Below, one piece after another: positions 12,301-21,062 of a DNA stretch of 64,000 nt. Under the pieces are notes generated by a model. That model made no database searches, was not told the DNA's origin, and worked only from the letters and a program-made list of their open reading frames with translations. Within the stretch, counting starts at the first letter, position 1; each line of letters begins with the position of its first letter. The DNA lies in NCBI GenBank assembly GCA_009746045.1, contig RPFO01000406.1, forward strand, positions 699,501-763,500. Direction: 5' to 3'. The stretch comes from Mesostigma viride (lineage: Eukaryota; Streptophyta; Mesostigmatophyceae; Mesostigmatales; Mesostigmataceae). The position numbers and the translations under genes were made by a program.

Positions 12301-15300
12301 AGTCTGGCGCGGCTCGCGGTGTTGTGTTACGATTTAAGGAAGGATGTTTCAGCTTAGCTGTCGGCAATGGTAATGTTTCGTGCATGATCAGACTGTCTTT
12401 GATCATGTTGATGTGTGGTGCTTTAGTCACTGACTAGTTACTGAGTAGTTTGTTTGGGAAACAGTTTATTTAAGATCGCTATCTAAGGATTGGCGCTATA
12501 AGTACATAGCAAATTCTTGATTTTGCATTGCTTTCAACATTTTATCTTCATTTTGAGCTTTTCTTCTGTGAAGGCTCACTGCTGGGCTCGTTGAAGGGAA
12601 CAGATCGTAGGCAACGGAGGGTGCATTTAACTACATTAATTTACTGATGGCATGCATGGGGAGCGGGGAAAGGGCGGAAAGGGAGAAAGGGTAGGGGAAC
12701 TTTACACCGCTAAGCTTCTGTCCCAGGGCTTCAGGCCTGTTACGAAGTGCCGAGGTTTTCCTTGCTCTCCAACACAAAAGTTTTGTCGTGCCATAGGGCA
12801 GCTTGCAATGCAATTTGTGCTTATAGCATTGAACAGCATTTTAACTTATTCCCTGGCCATCGTGTCTTCGTGTCGTGGATGAATTCTCTGCATAGCCGTG
12901 AATTCAGAAAGCAGAGGCTTACAGTAATGGATTTCAAAGCGCACATGGCGAGCAAAGCTAGCTAAAGGTTAAGTCTATCATATTCTTGCACAAGGATATC
13001 GATCTGCTTGGCAGGGCTTGCATGCGGTACTAATGACTAGTTTGCTGTTGCACCCGAGCCCTGGTCCGTGTCCGTACCACGGTTGCTTTGTGCAGGATGG
13101 GAACAGGCTGATGGAGACACTCCTGTCCTTCCAGACCTGGTATTCTGAGCAGAGCGAGCCTGGTTTTCTGTGCAGAGGATGTGATTATTCTCAGCGGAGG
13201 AAGCCACTGTGTGCAGCCATGATCAAGTCCCTACTACTCGCAGGTGCAGACCCTGCAGGAAAGGCCTCGGTGAGCAGCACTTGTGATCTTAAAAGAGTAC
13301 ATTTGGTCTCAAGCTCGCTGTAAAGATGAGGGAGGGCATCACTCTCTAAGCATGGCATAGGCAACAGGCCTCATCTGGTTCATAGCGTTGATTTCAGACC
13401 ATGCATTTTTTAAACGCTGGGTTCTTCTCGGTGAGGCAGAACAAGGTTGTTTTTACAGCGATGCCAATGTATTTGCGCGCTTCAGTATTGCTACTTTCTT
13501 CTTAAAGTCCCAGTAAGCACTGCATACTACTTTGTGTTTTTTTAATTGCATTGGGTGTTGCATGCCCCCATCCGTAGCGTGGCTTACAGCTTTGGTGTGT
13601 GTGGCAGACGGTTCAAACGAGCGAGAACGTAGCTTGTATCGCTGTGCTCATGACTTCATCCAGGTTCTCAGTCATTTTGTATACTGAGGGGGAACAATAA
13701 GATCATTGTCTACTGTGCTTCTGCTTCCCATCGTGCTGTAGGAAACGCATGCAGTCGCTCCTCATTAATAACTTGTGAGCTTGCAGTAGGAGATACTTGG
13801 TGGACTGCGTTGTGCTTGTTGTGTTTTAGCAGACATCGGTTCATCGATTGCGCATCCTGTGTTGCAGGCCAGCACGTATTTTGCCCGTATTCCTGTTTCT
13901 GAGGGCCTTTCGGATGCCATTCCATGCTTGAATTCATGGCATCAAGCAAGGAATATGTTTAATATGCCTGCTAGCTGTCTGACACCCAAGCTGCGCATTG
14001 TAAGCATATAATTATGTTTTGTTGATTCAGATGTATGTAAATATCCAGCTTCATGGACAGCTATGCATGCAGGCGCGCACTGCACAAATAGCTACTCACT
14101 TACACATGGCGTAACAGCCGCTGATCATGTGTGGCATAGCAACCATACATATGTGTACAATTTCCATGCAACAAGTCTGCAATTTGTTTCTCTGGAGACT
14201 CTCCCTTAAGTTTGTAGAAGAAGAGGATGCATCCAAGTTGGACCACGACTCTTACAGGGCACCTTTTACGCCTTCAATCTGCATTCTCTTGTCCTCCTGC
14301 GGCACTATAATCGGCGAACACAAGCGGCAGTTTAGTTTTATCATCGCATGTTCGCATCATGGACTCGAGAAGGTTTTCATCATCCGGTCTTGCAGACGTA
14401 TGGTATCTGGATCGAATGGCCCTTCAAGTTGCTCAGGTACAGCACTGGCCAGAGAGGGTGTTACTCATATGTCTTTGCCGACTGCCTTGAAGGGGACTTA
14501 TGGGACCAATGGTATGGCATTGCATGCATATATATAAACATGTCACCCTCTTTGCTAACTGTTGATTGCATGCGTGGTTGGCGGGTACCCAGAACGGGGA
14601 GCCATTCTTGACTATGGCGATGGAGAAGCCTTTTCGGGAAGCCGCGCTTCTGCTGGTGGTGAGTCAACTGAACTTGTCATGACTACTTGTCTCATTGATT
14701 TGGCCGTGGTATATATGATATTAACTCGATCCTTGTATCCCGACATCGACCATGCATGGACGGGGTAATGGATTATCTCGATGAGAGAGGGCTTGAGCTA
14801 GCTAGTGGCTTGGCGGACCTAGGCGTTTCATGCTTTCTTAAATGCTGCGCGTCATGTTTGTCCATGAAGTTGCACTCCATGATGCACAAAATGAAGGATA
14901 CATGCTTGACAAGCCAGTCGTATATATGCTGCTGGGGAGTTCGTGCTTTGAACCAGAAACTGAGGGAGGAGTGGTATATACAGGCTAGTCATGATCGCTA
15001 GCCATGGAAGTCACATGATTGAGTGGTCAATAAGTAATCTCAGTTACAATAGCCGTGACTGCCTAGCTAGCCATAAGTGGTTCAAACCAGTGTCAGGCAG
15101 GAACTGCTTTCAATGTGGTGTTATGTAAGTGGCAGGTCTGTTCTACTGATGTTGGTGTATTACAATCTTTTTAAACCTCTAATATAGGTATTAAGACCTC
15201 CGGCAGCCCAACAGATGTCTGGCAGGTGATAAGTGGAGCTTTTTTCATGCTGTGGGTACGTGGCATGCGCCATGCTGTGTTTACTGCGTGTGCATTAAGC

Positions 15301-15484
15301 TAAATGGGTGCTCCCAGGTTTGTCATGCATGCTGCAGATTTTCCACTAAACTTGCCATGGATGCAGAGGCTTTTGCTGTCAGTCACTAACATACATGTGG
15401 TGGGTACGTTGGGGATTGCACGTACGGTAATTGCAGAAGGCGATCAAGGGTGAGCCTCTTGATGACGCGCCTGAGAAGTCCTGA
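3321..15484 (+). CDS. Ankyrin-repeat protein, multi-exon gene
   Basis: Ankyrin repeats usually mediate protein-protein contacts; the partner is unknown. Proposed exons: 3321-3374 (ATG, 18 codons), 4727-4825, 4977-5069, 6207-6305, 7623-7721, 9171-9287, 13096-13269, 13868-13999, 14593-14658 and 15437-15484 (ends in TGA). All listed exons start after AG, end before GT and are in phase 0. Exons 4727, 4977, 6207 and 7623 each encode a single 31-33 residue repeat with the classic pattern TALHxA...LLxxGADLN. The 9171 and 13096 exons are diverged, longer repeats; the latter keeps LLLAGADP. The last exons are less certain, because they are short and have no recognised domain. A 46-codon block at 4237-4375 is also protein-like, but its 3' end does not fit the phase. 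An exon starting at 14396 is possible. Introns hold a LINE fragment and an antisense recombinase. Confidence 0.65.
4237..4375 (+). CDS. Possible additional exon of the ankyrin gene
   Basis: After a long T-rich tract and TAG at 4234-4236, a frame runs 46 codons (AATATGCAACAG...) and encodes an amphipathic helical stretch including LHKLALDLLSAFLHD. It would follow exon 3321-3374 in phase 0. The frame ends at GGTTGA, so the donor would have to be GTTGAC at 4376 in phase 1, which does not match the phase-0 acceptor at 4727. An alternative frame using acceptor 4217 and donor GTGAAA at 4422 also stays open. Either the block is a decayed exon or a small exon was missed. Confidence 0.3.
5333..6186 (+). 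mobile_element. 5'-truncated LINE, family A, inside an ankyrin-gene intron
   Basis: The copy starts within the end of the reverse transcriptase ORF and runs through a short 3' UTR. It ends with a (CATC)n stretch at about 6089-6120, the hairpin GCTCC...CTCCCCAACGGGAG (6131-6154) and an AATT/TTAA tail up to about 6186. It lies between the ankyrin exons 4977-5069 and 6207-6305, only about 20 bp before the second exon's acceptor. It is in sense orientation with the host gene. It carries only an ORF2 end and cannot move by itself. Confidence 0.85.
5365..5946 (+). pseudogene. LINE ORF2 C-terminal fragment
   Basis: The 193-residue frame covers the part following the reverse transcriptase catalytic core. 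It shows FKVLVLPVLTYGAETWTLT, typical of LINE ORF2 C-terminal regions, then HLARTNQVDTS and a conserved end with LSVIWKKMMDKAKWAQV. The catalytic YADD box is absent because the copy is 5'-truncated. The ATG is internal to the parent protein and is not a true start. Close relatives are at 17417-18740, 23041-23365 and 23983-24478. Confidence 0.85.
8828..8874. repeat. Short GC-rich tandem repeat (CTGCCCG)n
   Basis: About six imperfect CTGCCCG units lie in the large ankyrin-gene intron 7722-9170. The rest of that intron shows no recognised feature. Confidence 0.7.
9790..9825. other. 36-bp near-perfect palindrome
   Basis: The core AATGCTAGCAAAA/TTTTGCTAGCATT (9795-9820) is a perfect 26-bp palindrome. 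It extends with one mismatch to TGAC...GTCA. A related inverted pair, GGTGACA...TGTCACC, occurs about 170 bp downstream near 9963-9990, and another TGCTAGCA near 10147. These could be parts of a small foldback or MITE-like element within the ankyrin-gene intron 9288-13095, but no ends or target duplication were identified. Confidence 0.55.
10810..11895 (-). CDS. Tyrosine recombinase (phage-integrase-type), probably mobile-element derived
   Basis: Read on the minus strand, an N-terminal part (from at most 11895 down to 11383) carries the helical core-binding region. The catalytic domain (11331 down to 10810) shows the tyrosine recombinase signature: the first Arg in YLRISEALGL, then HSVRDRG (His-x-x-Arg), a Trp in RSRW, and the Tyr in TRYIGL. 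The two parts join in frame if a 51-nt intron 11382-11332 is removed. Its acceptor TTTCCAG is good and its donor GTTTCA is weak; the in-frame TGA in this stretch makes either splicing or decay necessary. The gene lies antisense in an ankyrin-gene intron. It could be a remnant of a DIRS, Crypton or similar YR element; no RT or terminal repeats were seen nearby. The N-terminal limit is uncertain. Confidence 0.6.
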
Positions 15485-15654
15485 AAATGATTACCTTTCG
15501 TGAAAAATCACGATACTTGCTTCCGTCAGCGGATGTGATGTCATCAGGCTGCATGCATAGACCCACTTGTTCCTGATGCTGTTGTTAGTGGTACAATGCA
15601 GGGATCTGATAGTTTTTTTTCCCCTTAATTACATACACCATGCGTTGATCTGAT

Positions 15655-15820
15655 CCATTAATTATTTTTTTTTAGTCAATTAATAGACACGTGACTGCCT
15701 CACCTGAGCATCTGATCTATACCATAAAGCAAATACTACTATGTTGCGCATGATTCGATCTCACATTTACTTTTGTGCTCAGTGTTATTAATTAATTAAT
15801 TAATATACACGTGACTGCAT
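15655..15820 (-). mobile_element. Two tiny LINE 3'-end remnants (family B)
   Basis: At about 15676-15713 and 15786-15818, a TTAA-type tract is followed by a sequence close to ACACGTGACTGC, the reverse complement of the family B 3' end. The first copy also keeps part of the adjoining GAGCAT. They lie just after the proposed end of the ankyrin gene. Confidence 0.55.
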
Positions 15821-16108
15821 ATCATAATGATAACAAGTTTCAATTAAATTTAGAGCTAAATGGCTTGTATTTAAAAGTTGATTTATCTTTGAAGGGTGCC
15901 CTGCAACTGGTGGTGTCTTGCATGGCTAGCGATTGAACAGTTGCATGAGTTGCATGACATGCGTGACATGCATGACTGCGTCGTGGAACATAAATCCTAG
16001 GGTGGATGGTGCCCAGGGGTGGAGGGTTATCAAGTCCTTATTATATAAAATAATCTTCCACTCAGTTTGCACATTAGCAATGAAGATTTGTATGCTGCTT
16101 TACCATAT

Positions 16109-16411
16109 GCCTTAGCTTAGTCCTTGTACAGCCATGCTACGTCCTGGCTACGATCAGATATTACTTGCCCACGCTCCTTGTTATGCCATGCTCACATGGG
16201 TCTTATTGCGCCCACAGATTGCCGGATCGTTGGCGTGTCCGTTTCGCTAGCGTGCCCGAATTATGCAGCTGTGGCATGCCTTAGGCATGAAGGAGACTCG
16301 GGGGGTCTCTGCCCTTTCTCCTGTTGTGCACACACAGGGATTAAAAGCACTTCGGTGCTCCGTGACTCCCCAACGGGAGCACGTGTTTAATTATTTAATG
16401 AATTAATTAAC
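16109..16411 (+). mobile_element. Solo LINE 3' UTR, family C
   Basis: From GCCTTAGC onwards this stretch is closely similar to the 3' UTR at about 22769-23060 of the ORF1-only element. It ends with the hairpin GTGCTCC...CTCCCCAACGGGAGCAC (about 16357-16384) and an AATT-rich tail. No coding part remains. A pure (TTAA)n array follows at 16427-16464. Confidence 0.8.
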
Positions 16412-16464
16412 TTGTAACTAATATGGTTAATTAATTAATTAATTAATTAATTAATTAATTAATT

Positions 16465-17416
16465 AACCATATGTTTCCCACATTCTTAGGCACAGGTGCC
16501 TGGGCATAGGCAGGCACCTGGCCCGCACAGATCAGGTCGATTAATTGGGAGCCCCCACAGACTTGGGGGTGGTCTCCGTCATCACTACTTGCCATCTATC
16601 CTTGCGCACCATCTGCCTCCATATTACAGACAAACCAGGAGGCTGCCCGGGTGTGAGCCCGTCACGTCTTAGTAGTGTAGTAGCACATGTCCATGCCGAG
16701 TCTATCACGAAAAGTCCACGGGTGGCGGCCCTGTCGCGCACGGCCTGGGGCACGCCAGGTGAGGACATATCGCCCAGGCTGGGCGGGCTTGGTGCCAGCC
16801 ACGGTCTATCTGATGTGTCTACCTGATCTGTGCGGGCCAGGTGCCCGGCTAGGCCCAGGCGCCTGTGCCTAATAATGTGGGAAACATAGGGCAAATCAGC
16901 GTACAAACAAATCCTCCTTACTAATGTGCAAACCAAAGGGGATGTTAAGGGCCGTGCGCAGCATCTTGGTGACGTTGCCGTCGAGTCGTTGCTCCAGCTC
17001 CTGCGTCAGTGTCCAGGTCTCGGCGCCGTAGGTCAGAATTGTCAGAATGGCGACCTTGAAGAGGTCACGCTTGACGGTCCGGGGTAGGGCGGGGTTGCTC
17101 CACCAGCGGCGGTGGTCATGGAGTTGCGCCCACGCCATGCCGATCCATGTCGTCAGGTCGTCCTCGCAGTCGGGAAGCCAACTTCCGAGCAGCTTGAAGC
17201 GGCCTGAAGTAGGGTAGTTGACCTCGGTGTCGCCTAAGAGGCGGAGTGTGGGTGGGGGCCCTGCCATGCCGAGGGCCAGGGCCTCCGTTTTGGGGCTGAT
17301 TTCTAGACCAACCGCCCGAGCCTCGAGCGCCAGGCAGTCCAGCCATTTGAAGTTGGGCACTACTCCGGCTTCTCGATGAGCGTGATGTCGTCGGCATAAT
17401 AAATGAGGTCAGCTAG
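16465..17416 (-). mobile_element. Truncated LINE, family B, with an inverted piece
   Basis: The minus-strand part (17416 to 16541) encodes RT domains from the catalytic box (LADLIYYADDITLIE near 17400-17350) through the TYGAETWTLT region to the ORF2 end. It is broken by frameshifts and by a stop after the YADD region. About 75 bp at 16465-16538 repeat the segment near 16820-16890 in the opposite orientation, so the two pieces face each other across TTAATT. The usual family B tail is missing here. Local rearrangement or a twin-priming-like event are possible causes. Confidence 0.7.
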
Positions 17417-18740
17417 TAATTAATTAATTAATTAATTAATTATAGACTCGTGCTCCCGTTGGGGAGTTGACACGGAGCATTAACCCCGATGGATGGATGG
17501 GTGGGTCCAAACAGTCCTACCGGTCTAAGCTATCTACATCAGCTACCTACGACATCTATCTAACAGCATTACTAACTACAACATCTATCTATACAGCACT
17601 GGCGTGCCTCCCACGGGTTTGCACACGCGGGCGCTTCCCCACAGGGGGGGGCTCGTTGTCCTCGATGACCTGGGCCCACTTGGCCTTGTCCATCATCTTC
17701 TTCCAAATCACGGAGAGGCCTAGGCCCCCCATGTCCTCTACTAGCTGTTCTTTGAAGGTGCCGGGGCGGCCTTGCGGCGTCTAACATCAGGGGGCCCGGC
17801 CCACGTCAGGAGGTGCCGGCCAGGCTGAGCTGGTCGCAGTCCTGCGGGGGGGGCCCGTGAGGTGTCTACCTGGTTGGTGCGAGCGAGGAGTGCCCTACTA
17901 GCTGCAAGCGCCGCTGGTGATATATGGCATGCCCTGGTACAGGTCCTCATTGCGGACATGAGTAGCATATCCTACTCTGAAAATGGAACGCAGCATGTTG
18001 GTGACCGCGCCGTCCAGCTTGCGGGCCAGGTCGGCGGTGAGGGTCCACGTCTCGGCCCCATACGTGAGAACAGGAAGGACGAGGACCTTGAACAGGTCCT
18101 GTTTCTCGATCTTGCATGCCCAGGGGCTTGCGCCACAGGGCCCGGTACTGGCGTAAACTGGCGTGCCAGGCGAGGGAGATGCCGATGGTCCACATCAACC
18201 TCGCAGCTGGGGAGCAGGCTGCCCAGCAGCTTGACGCGGTCCCGATATACAGGACTCGAGAGCCGTCGAGGAGATAGAGGGGTGGCGGTGAGTGGGTGCA
18301 TGAGCCCAACCGCCAGGGCCTCTGTCTTCTTAATTGCTGACCTCAAGCCCCACTGCGCGGGCCTCGATAGCCAGGCAGTCAAGCCATGTCTGCACGTGCC
18401 CAGTGTCCTCGAAGAGGGTGGTGTCGTCTGCGTAGATGATGTCTGCCAGCCGAATCTCCGCTATAGTAAATTCTGCTTGTTAGTCGGCCCCCCTTCTCCA
18501 AGCTCGTTCGTGATCGCTAGGCCAGGGGCACGGCCTGCAATGCTAGCAAAGCGAGCACGTGCCTGGCGCATAACATAATCCACGATAGTGTATACAATAA
18601 TAATAAACAGGTACGGCGACAGGACGCAACCCTGCCAGACGCCGGTCTGCCGTGGGCATGGCGGGGTAAAGCCGTGTTGAGTGCGCACCGAAGTGGTCGA
18701 CCCCTCATACAGCGTGCGGATGACGGTAATCAGGGCCTAG
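17417..18740 (-). mobile_element. Truncated LINE, family A
   Basis: Read on the minus strand, the copy starts inside the RT at about 18740. It shows GVWQGCVLSPYLFII, the conserved RT region just before the catalytic box. Frameshifted C-terminal parts homologous to 5365-5946 follow. It ends at 17417-17500 with (CATC)n, the hairpin and a (TTAA)n tail. Several frameshifts make it non-coding. The left end abuts the family B copy without spacer. Confidence 0.8.
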
Positions 18741-18864
18741 TCTACTAGGGCCTAGATAGCTTACACAATCCATTCCATCCCACGTTCCCCTCCCGCTGAG
18801 GACTTATGCTCACGTGACGCAGTCACATGTCTATTAATGAGTTCTAATGAAATAATTAATTAAT
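18741..18864 (+). mobile_element. LINE 3' end only, family B
   Basis: This 5'-truncated copy is about 120 bp long. It has the family B end: CCATCCATTCC-like sequence, CCCTCCCGCTGAGGACTTATG, the hairpin CACGTGAC-GCA-GTCAC, and an AATT-rich tail. It is followed directly by the family D fragment. Confidence 0.75.
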
Positions 18865-19860
18865 TGCATGCTCTTCAAGGTCCTCGTCCTCACGGTGCTT
18901 ACGTATGGCGCCGAGGCGTGGACACTGGAACGGACACTGTCACTGGCGGCTAAGCTAGATGGCACGGTTTACAGGATGCTCCGACAGGTCCTGAATGTAG
19001 GGTTTTCCAAGCATAGGTCATTAGAGTCTTTGTATCAGGGTATGCCTCCTGGTTTGTCTGTAATATGGAGGCAGATCAGTGGTACGCAAGGATAGATGGC
19101 AAGTAGTGATGAAGGAGACCACCCCCAAGTCTGTGGGGGCTCCGCGTGTGACCGCGTATGGCATTCATAGCGACTCGGGCCGTGGTGCCCACAATTCCCA
19201 GCTGTAACTAGGACCGAGATAGCTTGCACCATCCATTCCATCCGATGTTTCCCTCCCACTGAGGACTTATGCTCACGTGACGCAGTCACGTATCTATTAA
19301 TTAATTAATTAATCAGGGTATGCCTCGTATTTTGGACGAGATTAGGCAGCGTAGGATAGCATTTGTAGGACATCTTGCTAGCACCAGCCAGGTTGACACC
19401 GCCCTTGGTCTGGCCGGCCCCCAGCGGCTTGGCCAACCCGGGCGACACATCTTGACCTGGCCTGGCCCCAAGGACATTCCCAGGAAGCTAGGTAAACCTG
19501 CCATCAACGTACTACACCCAGATGTTGCTGGCCGACCTAGTGGTCCCAGCTCAGTTTGAACACTGCGCATCCGGCACTCCCTCTCCCTTAATTTGGACTG
19601 CCATGCAAAACAAGAAGCGGTGGCAGAAGATTGTCCAGAGTCACACGCCAGCCCCTGTGGGCAAGCCACCCCCCCCCAAGCTAGAGGAAGGGGCCGCCGG
19701 TTTGGCTGAGCAGTGTAGTTAGGAATTTCTAGCCTAGATAGCTAAGAGTTAGGTAGTTCCAGTCGATTACGCGGCTTCTCCCACCTCCACCCACTGCATG
19801 ACCCAGCATGGAATATGTGCTACATGATCTCCCAACGGAGGCATTAATTAATTAATTAAT
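18865..19860 (+). mobile_element. Truncated LINE, family D, carrying an inserted family B tail
   Basis: This copy matches the C-terminal half of the ORF2 at 41922-43089 (LFKVLVLTVLTYGAEAWTL, then HLASTSQVDTALGLAGPQ) and its 3' UTR. It ends with CTCC-CAAC-GGAG and (TTAA)n. It is interrupted at 19050-19312 by a second LINE insertion. The flanking 15-bp target ATCAGGGTATGCCTC occurs on both sides (about 19035-19049 and 19314-19328). Confidence 0.85.
19050..19312 (+). mobile_element. Nested LINE insertion, family B 3' end, with target duplication
   Basis: A 263-bp 5'-truncated copy holds the very end of ORF2 (LSVIWRQ-type sequence), the 3' UTR, the ACGTGAC-GCA-GTCACGT hairpin and a (TTAA)n tail. 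It is bracketed by a 15-bp duplication of the family D ORF. This shows that the TTAA tail belongs to the inserted element and was not in the target. Confidence 0.85.
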
Positions 19861-20580
19861 AGACACGTGACTGCGTCACGTGAGCATAAGTCCTCAGTGG
19901 GAGGGGAACATGGGATGGAATGGATTGTATAAGCTATCTAGGTCCTAGTTACAGGGACCGTGTGGGCACCGCGGCCCGAATCGCTATGAATGCCATACGC
20001 GGTCAGTCACACGCGGAGCCCCCACAGGCTTGGGGGTGGTCTCCTTCATCACTACTTGCCATCTATTATCCTTGCGCACCATCTGCCTCCATATTACAGA
20101 CAAACCAGGAGGCTGCCTGGGGGTGAGCCTGTCACGTCTAGTGTAGCACATGTCCATGCTGAGTCTATCACGAGAAGTCCACGGGTGGCGGCCCTGCCGC
20201 GCGCGGCCGGGGGCACGCCAGGGGAGGACATATCGCCCAGGCTGGGCGGGCTTGGTGCCAGCTAGTCTATCTGAGGTATCTACCTGATCTGTGCGGGCCA
20301 GGTGCCCGGCTAGGCCCAGGCGCCTGCATGTGCCTAATAATGTGGGAAGGCATAGTAGGGCAAATCAGCGTACAAACAAATCCTCATTACTAATGTGCAA
20401 ACCAAAGGGGATGTTAAGGGCCGTGCGCAGCATCTTGGTGACGGCGCCGTCGAGTCGTTGCTCCAGCTCCTGCGTCAGTGTCCACGTCTCGGCGCCGTAG
20501 GTCAGGATCGTCAGAATGGCGACCTTAATTAATTAATTAATTAATTAATTAATAGAATGACGACCTGGAAGAGGTCACGG
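19861..20580 (-). mobile_element. Truncated LINE, family B, with a tail-only insertion
   Basis: Read on the minus strand, this holds ORF2 C-terminal sequence homologous to 16541-17100, then the 3' UTR, the hairpin GTGAC-TGC-GTCAC at about 19865-19882 and the tail at 19845-19862. At 20526-20553 it is split by a pure (TTAA)n stretch flanked by a 13-bp repeat. Confidence 0.75.
20526..20553. mobile_element. Tail-only (TTAA)n insertion with 13-bp target duplication
   Basis: AGAATGGCGACCT (20513-20525) and AGAATGACGACCT (20554-20566) flank 28 bp of TTAA repeat. The flanks continue the same LINE sequence, so the array was inserted. It fits a LINE insertion in which only the 3' tail was copied. Confidence 0.7.
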
Positions 20581-20717
20581 AGGCATGTTATAATTTAATT
20601 TTAATTTTATTTTTAATTTAATTTTTAATTTAATTTAATCCCATGTTCCCCTCCCACTGAGGACTATGCTCACATGACCCAGTCACGTGTCTATTAATTA
20701 ATTAATTAATTAATTGT
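20581..20717 (+). mobile_element. LINE 3' ends: family D tail then family B tail
   Basis: AGGCATGTTATAATTTAATT plus an A/T-rich run (20581-20638) matches the very end of family D at 43190-43220. CCCATGTTCCCCTCCCACTG, a mutated hairpin and (TTAA)n (20639-20717) match the family B end. Each is only a tail. The unique stretch 20718-20837 shows no feature. Confidence 0.65.
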
Positions 20718-20837
20718 GGTACCGGCAGTAAAACGCCGGCACTTCGACGCACAGTGTGGCTGGCTGGAGCGCTGCACCCAGCGGACGGCGTGTATTATTG
20801 CAGCCTGCCTTTCTCACAAGAAATGTTAATGAATTAA

Positions 20838-21062
20838 TAAATAGACCCGTGACTGCGTCACGTGAGCATAAGTCCTCAGTGGGAGGGGAACATGGGATGG
20901 AATTAATTAATTAGACTCGTGCTCCCGTTGGGGAGTCACGGAGCATTAACCCCGATGGATGGATTAATTAATTAATTAATAGACACGTGACTGCGTCACG
21001 TGAGCATAAGTCCTCAGTGGGAGGGGAACATGCGATGGATGGATGGATGGGTGCAAACAGTC
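20838..21062 (-). mobile_element. Nested LINE tails: B, A, and B inside A
   Basis: On the minus strand, a family B tail (about 20840-20900) is followed by a family A tail (20903-20965) whose GGAT array is interrupted by another family B tail (20965-21035). The array then resumes with GGATGGATGG and GTGCAAACAGTC up to 21062. The order shows successive insertion of 3' ends into each other. Confidence 0.75.

Noticed and set aside
14127-14537. 136-codon plus-strand frame within the ankyrin gene
   Set aside because: It crosses probable intron sequence. An overlapping frame from 14396 (TYGIWIEWPFKLL) looks more protein-like and may be an exon, but its donor at 14514 would be phase 2 and does not fit the next exon, so it was left out of the model.
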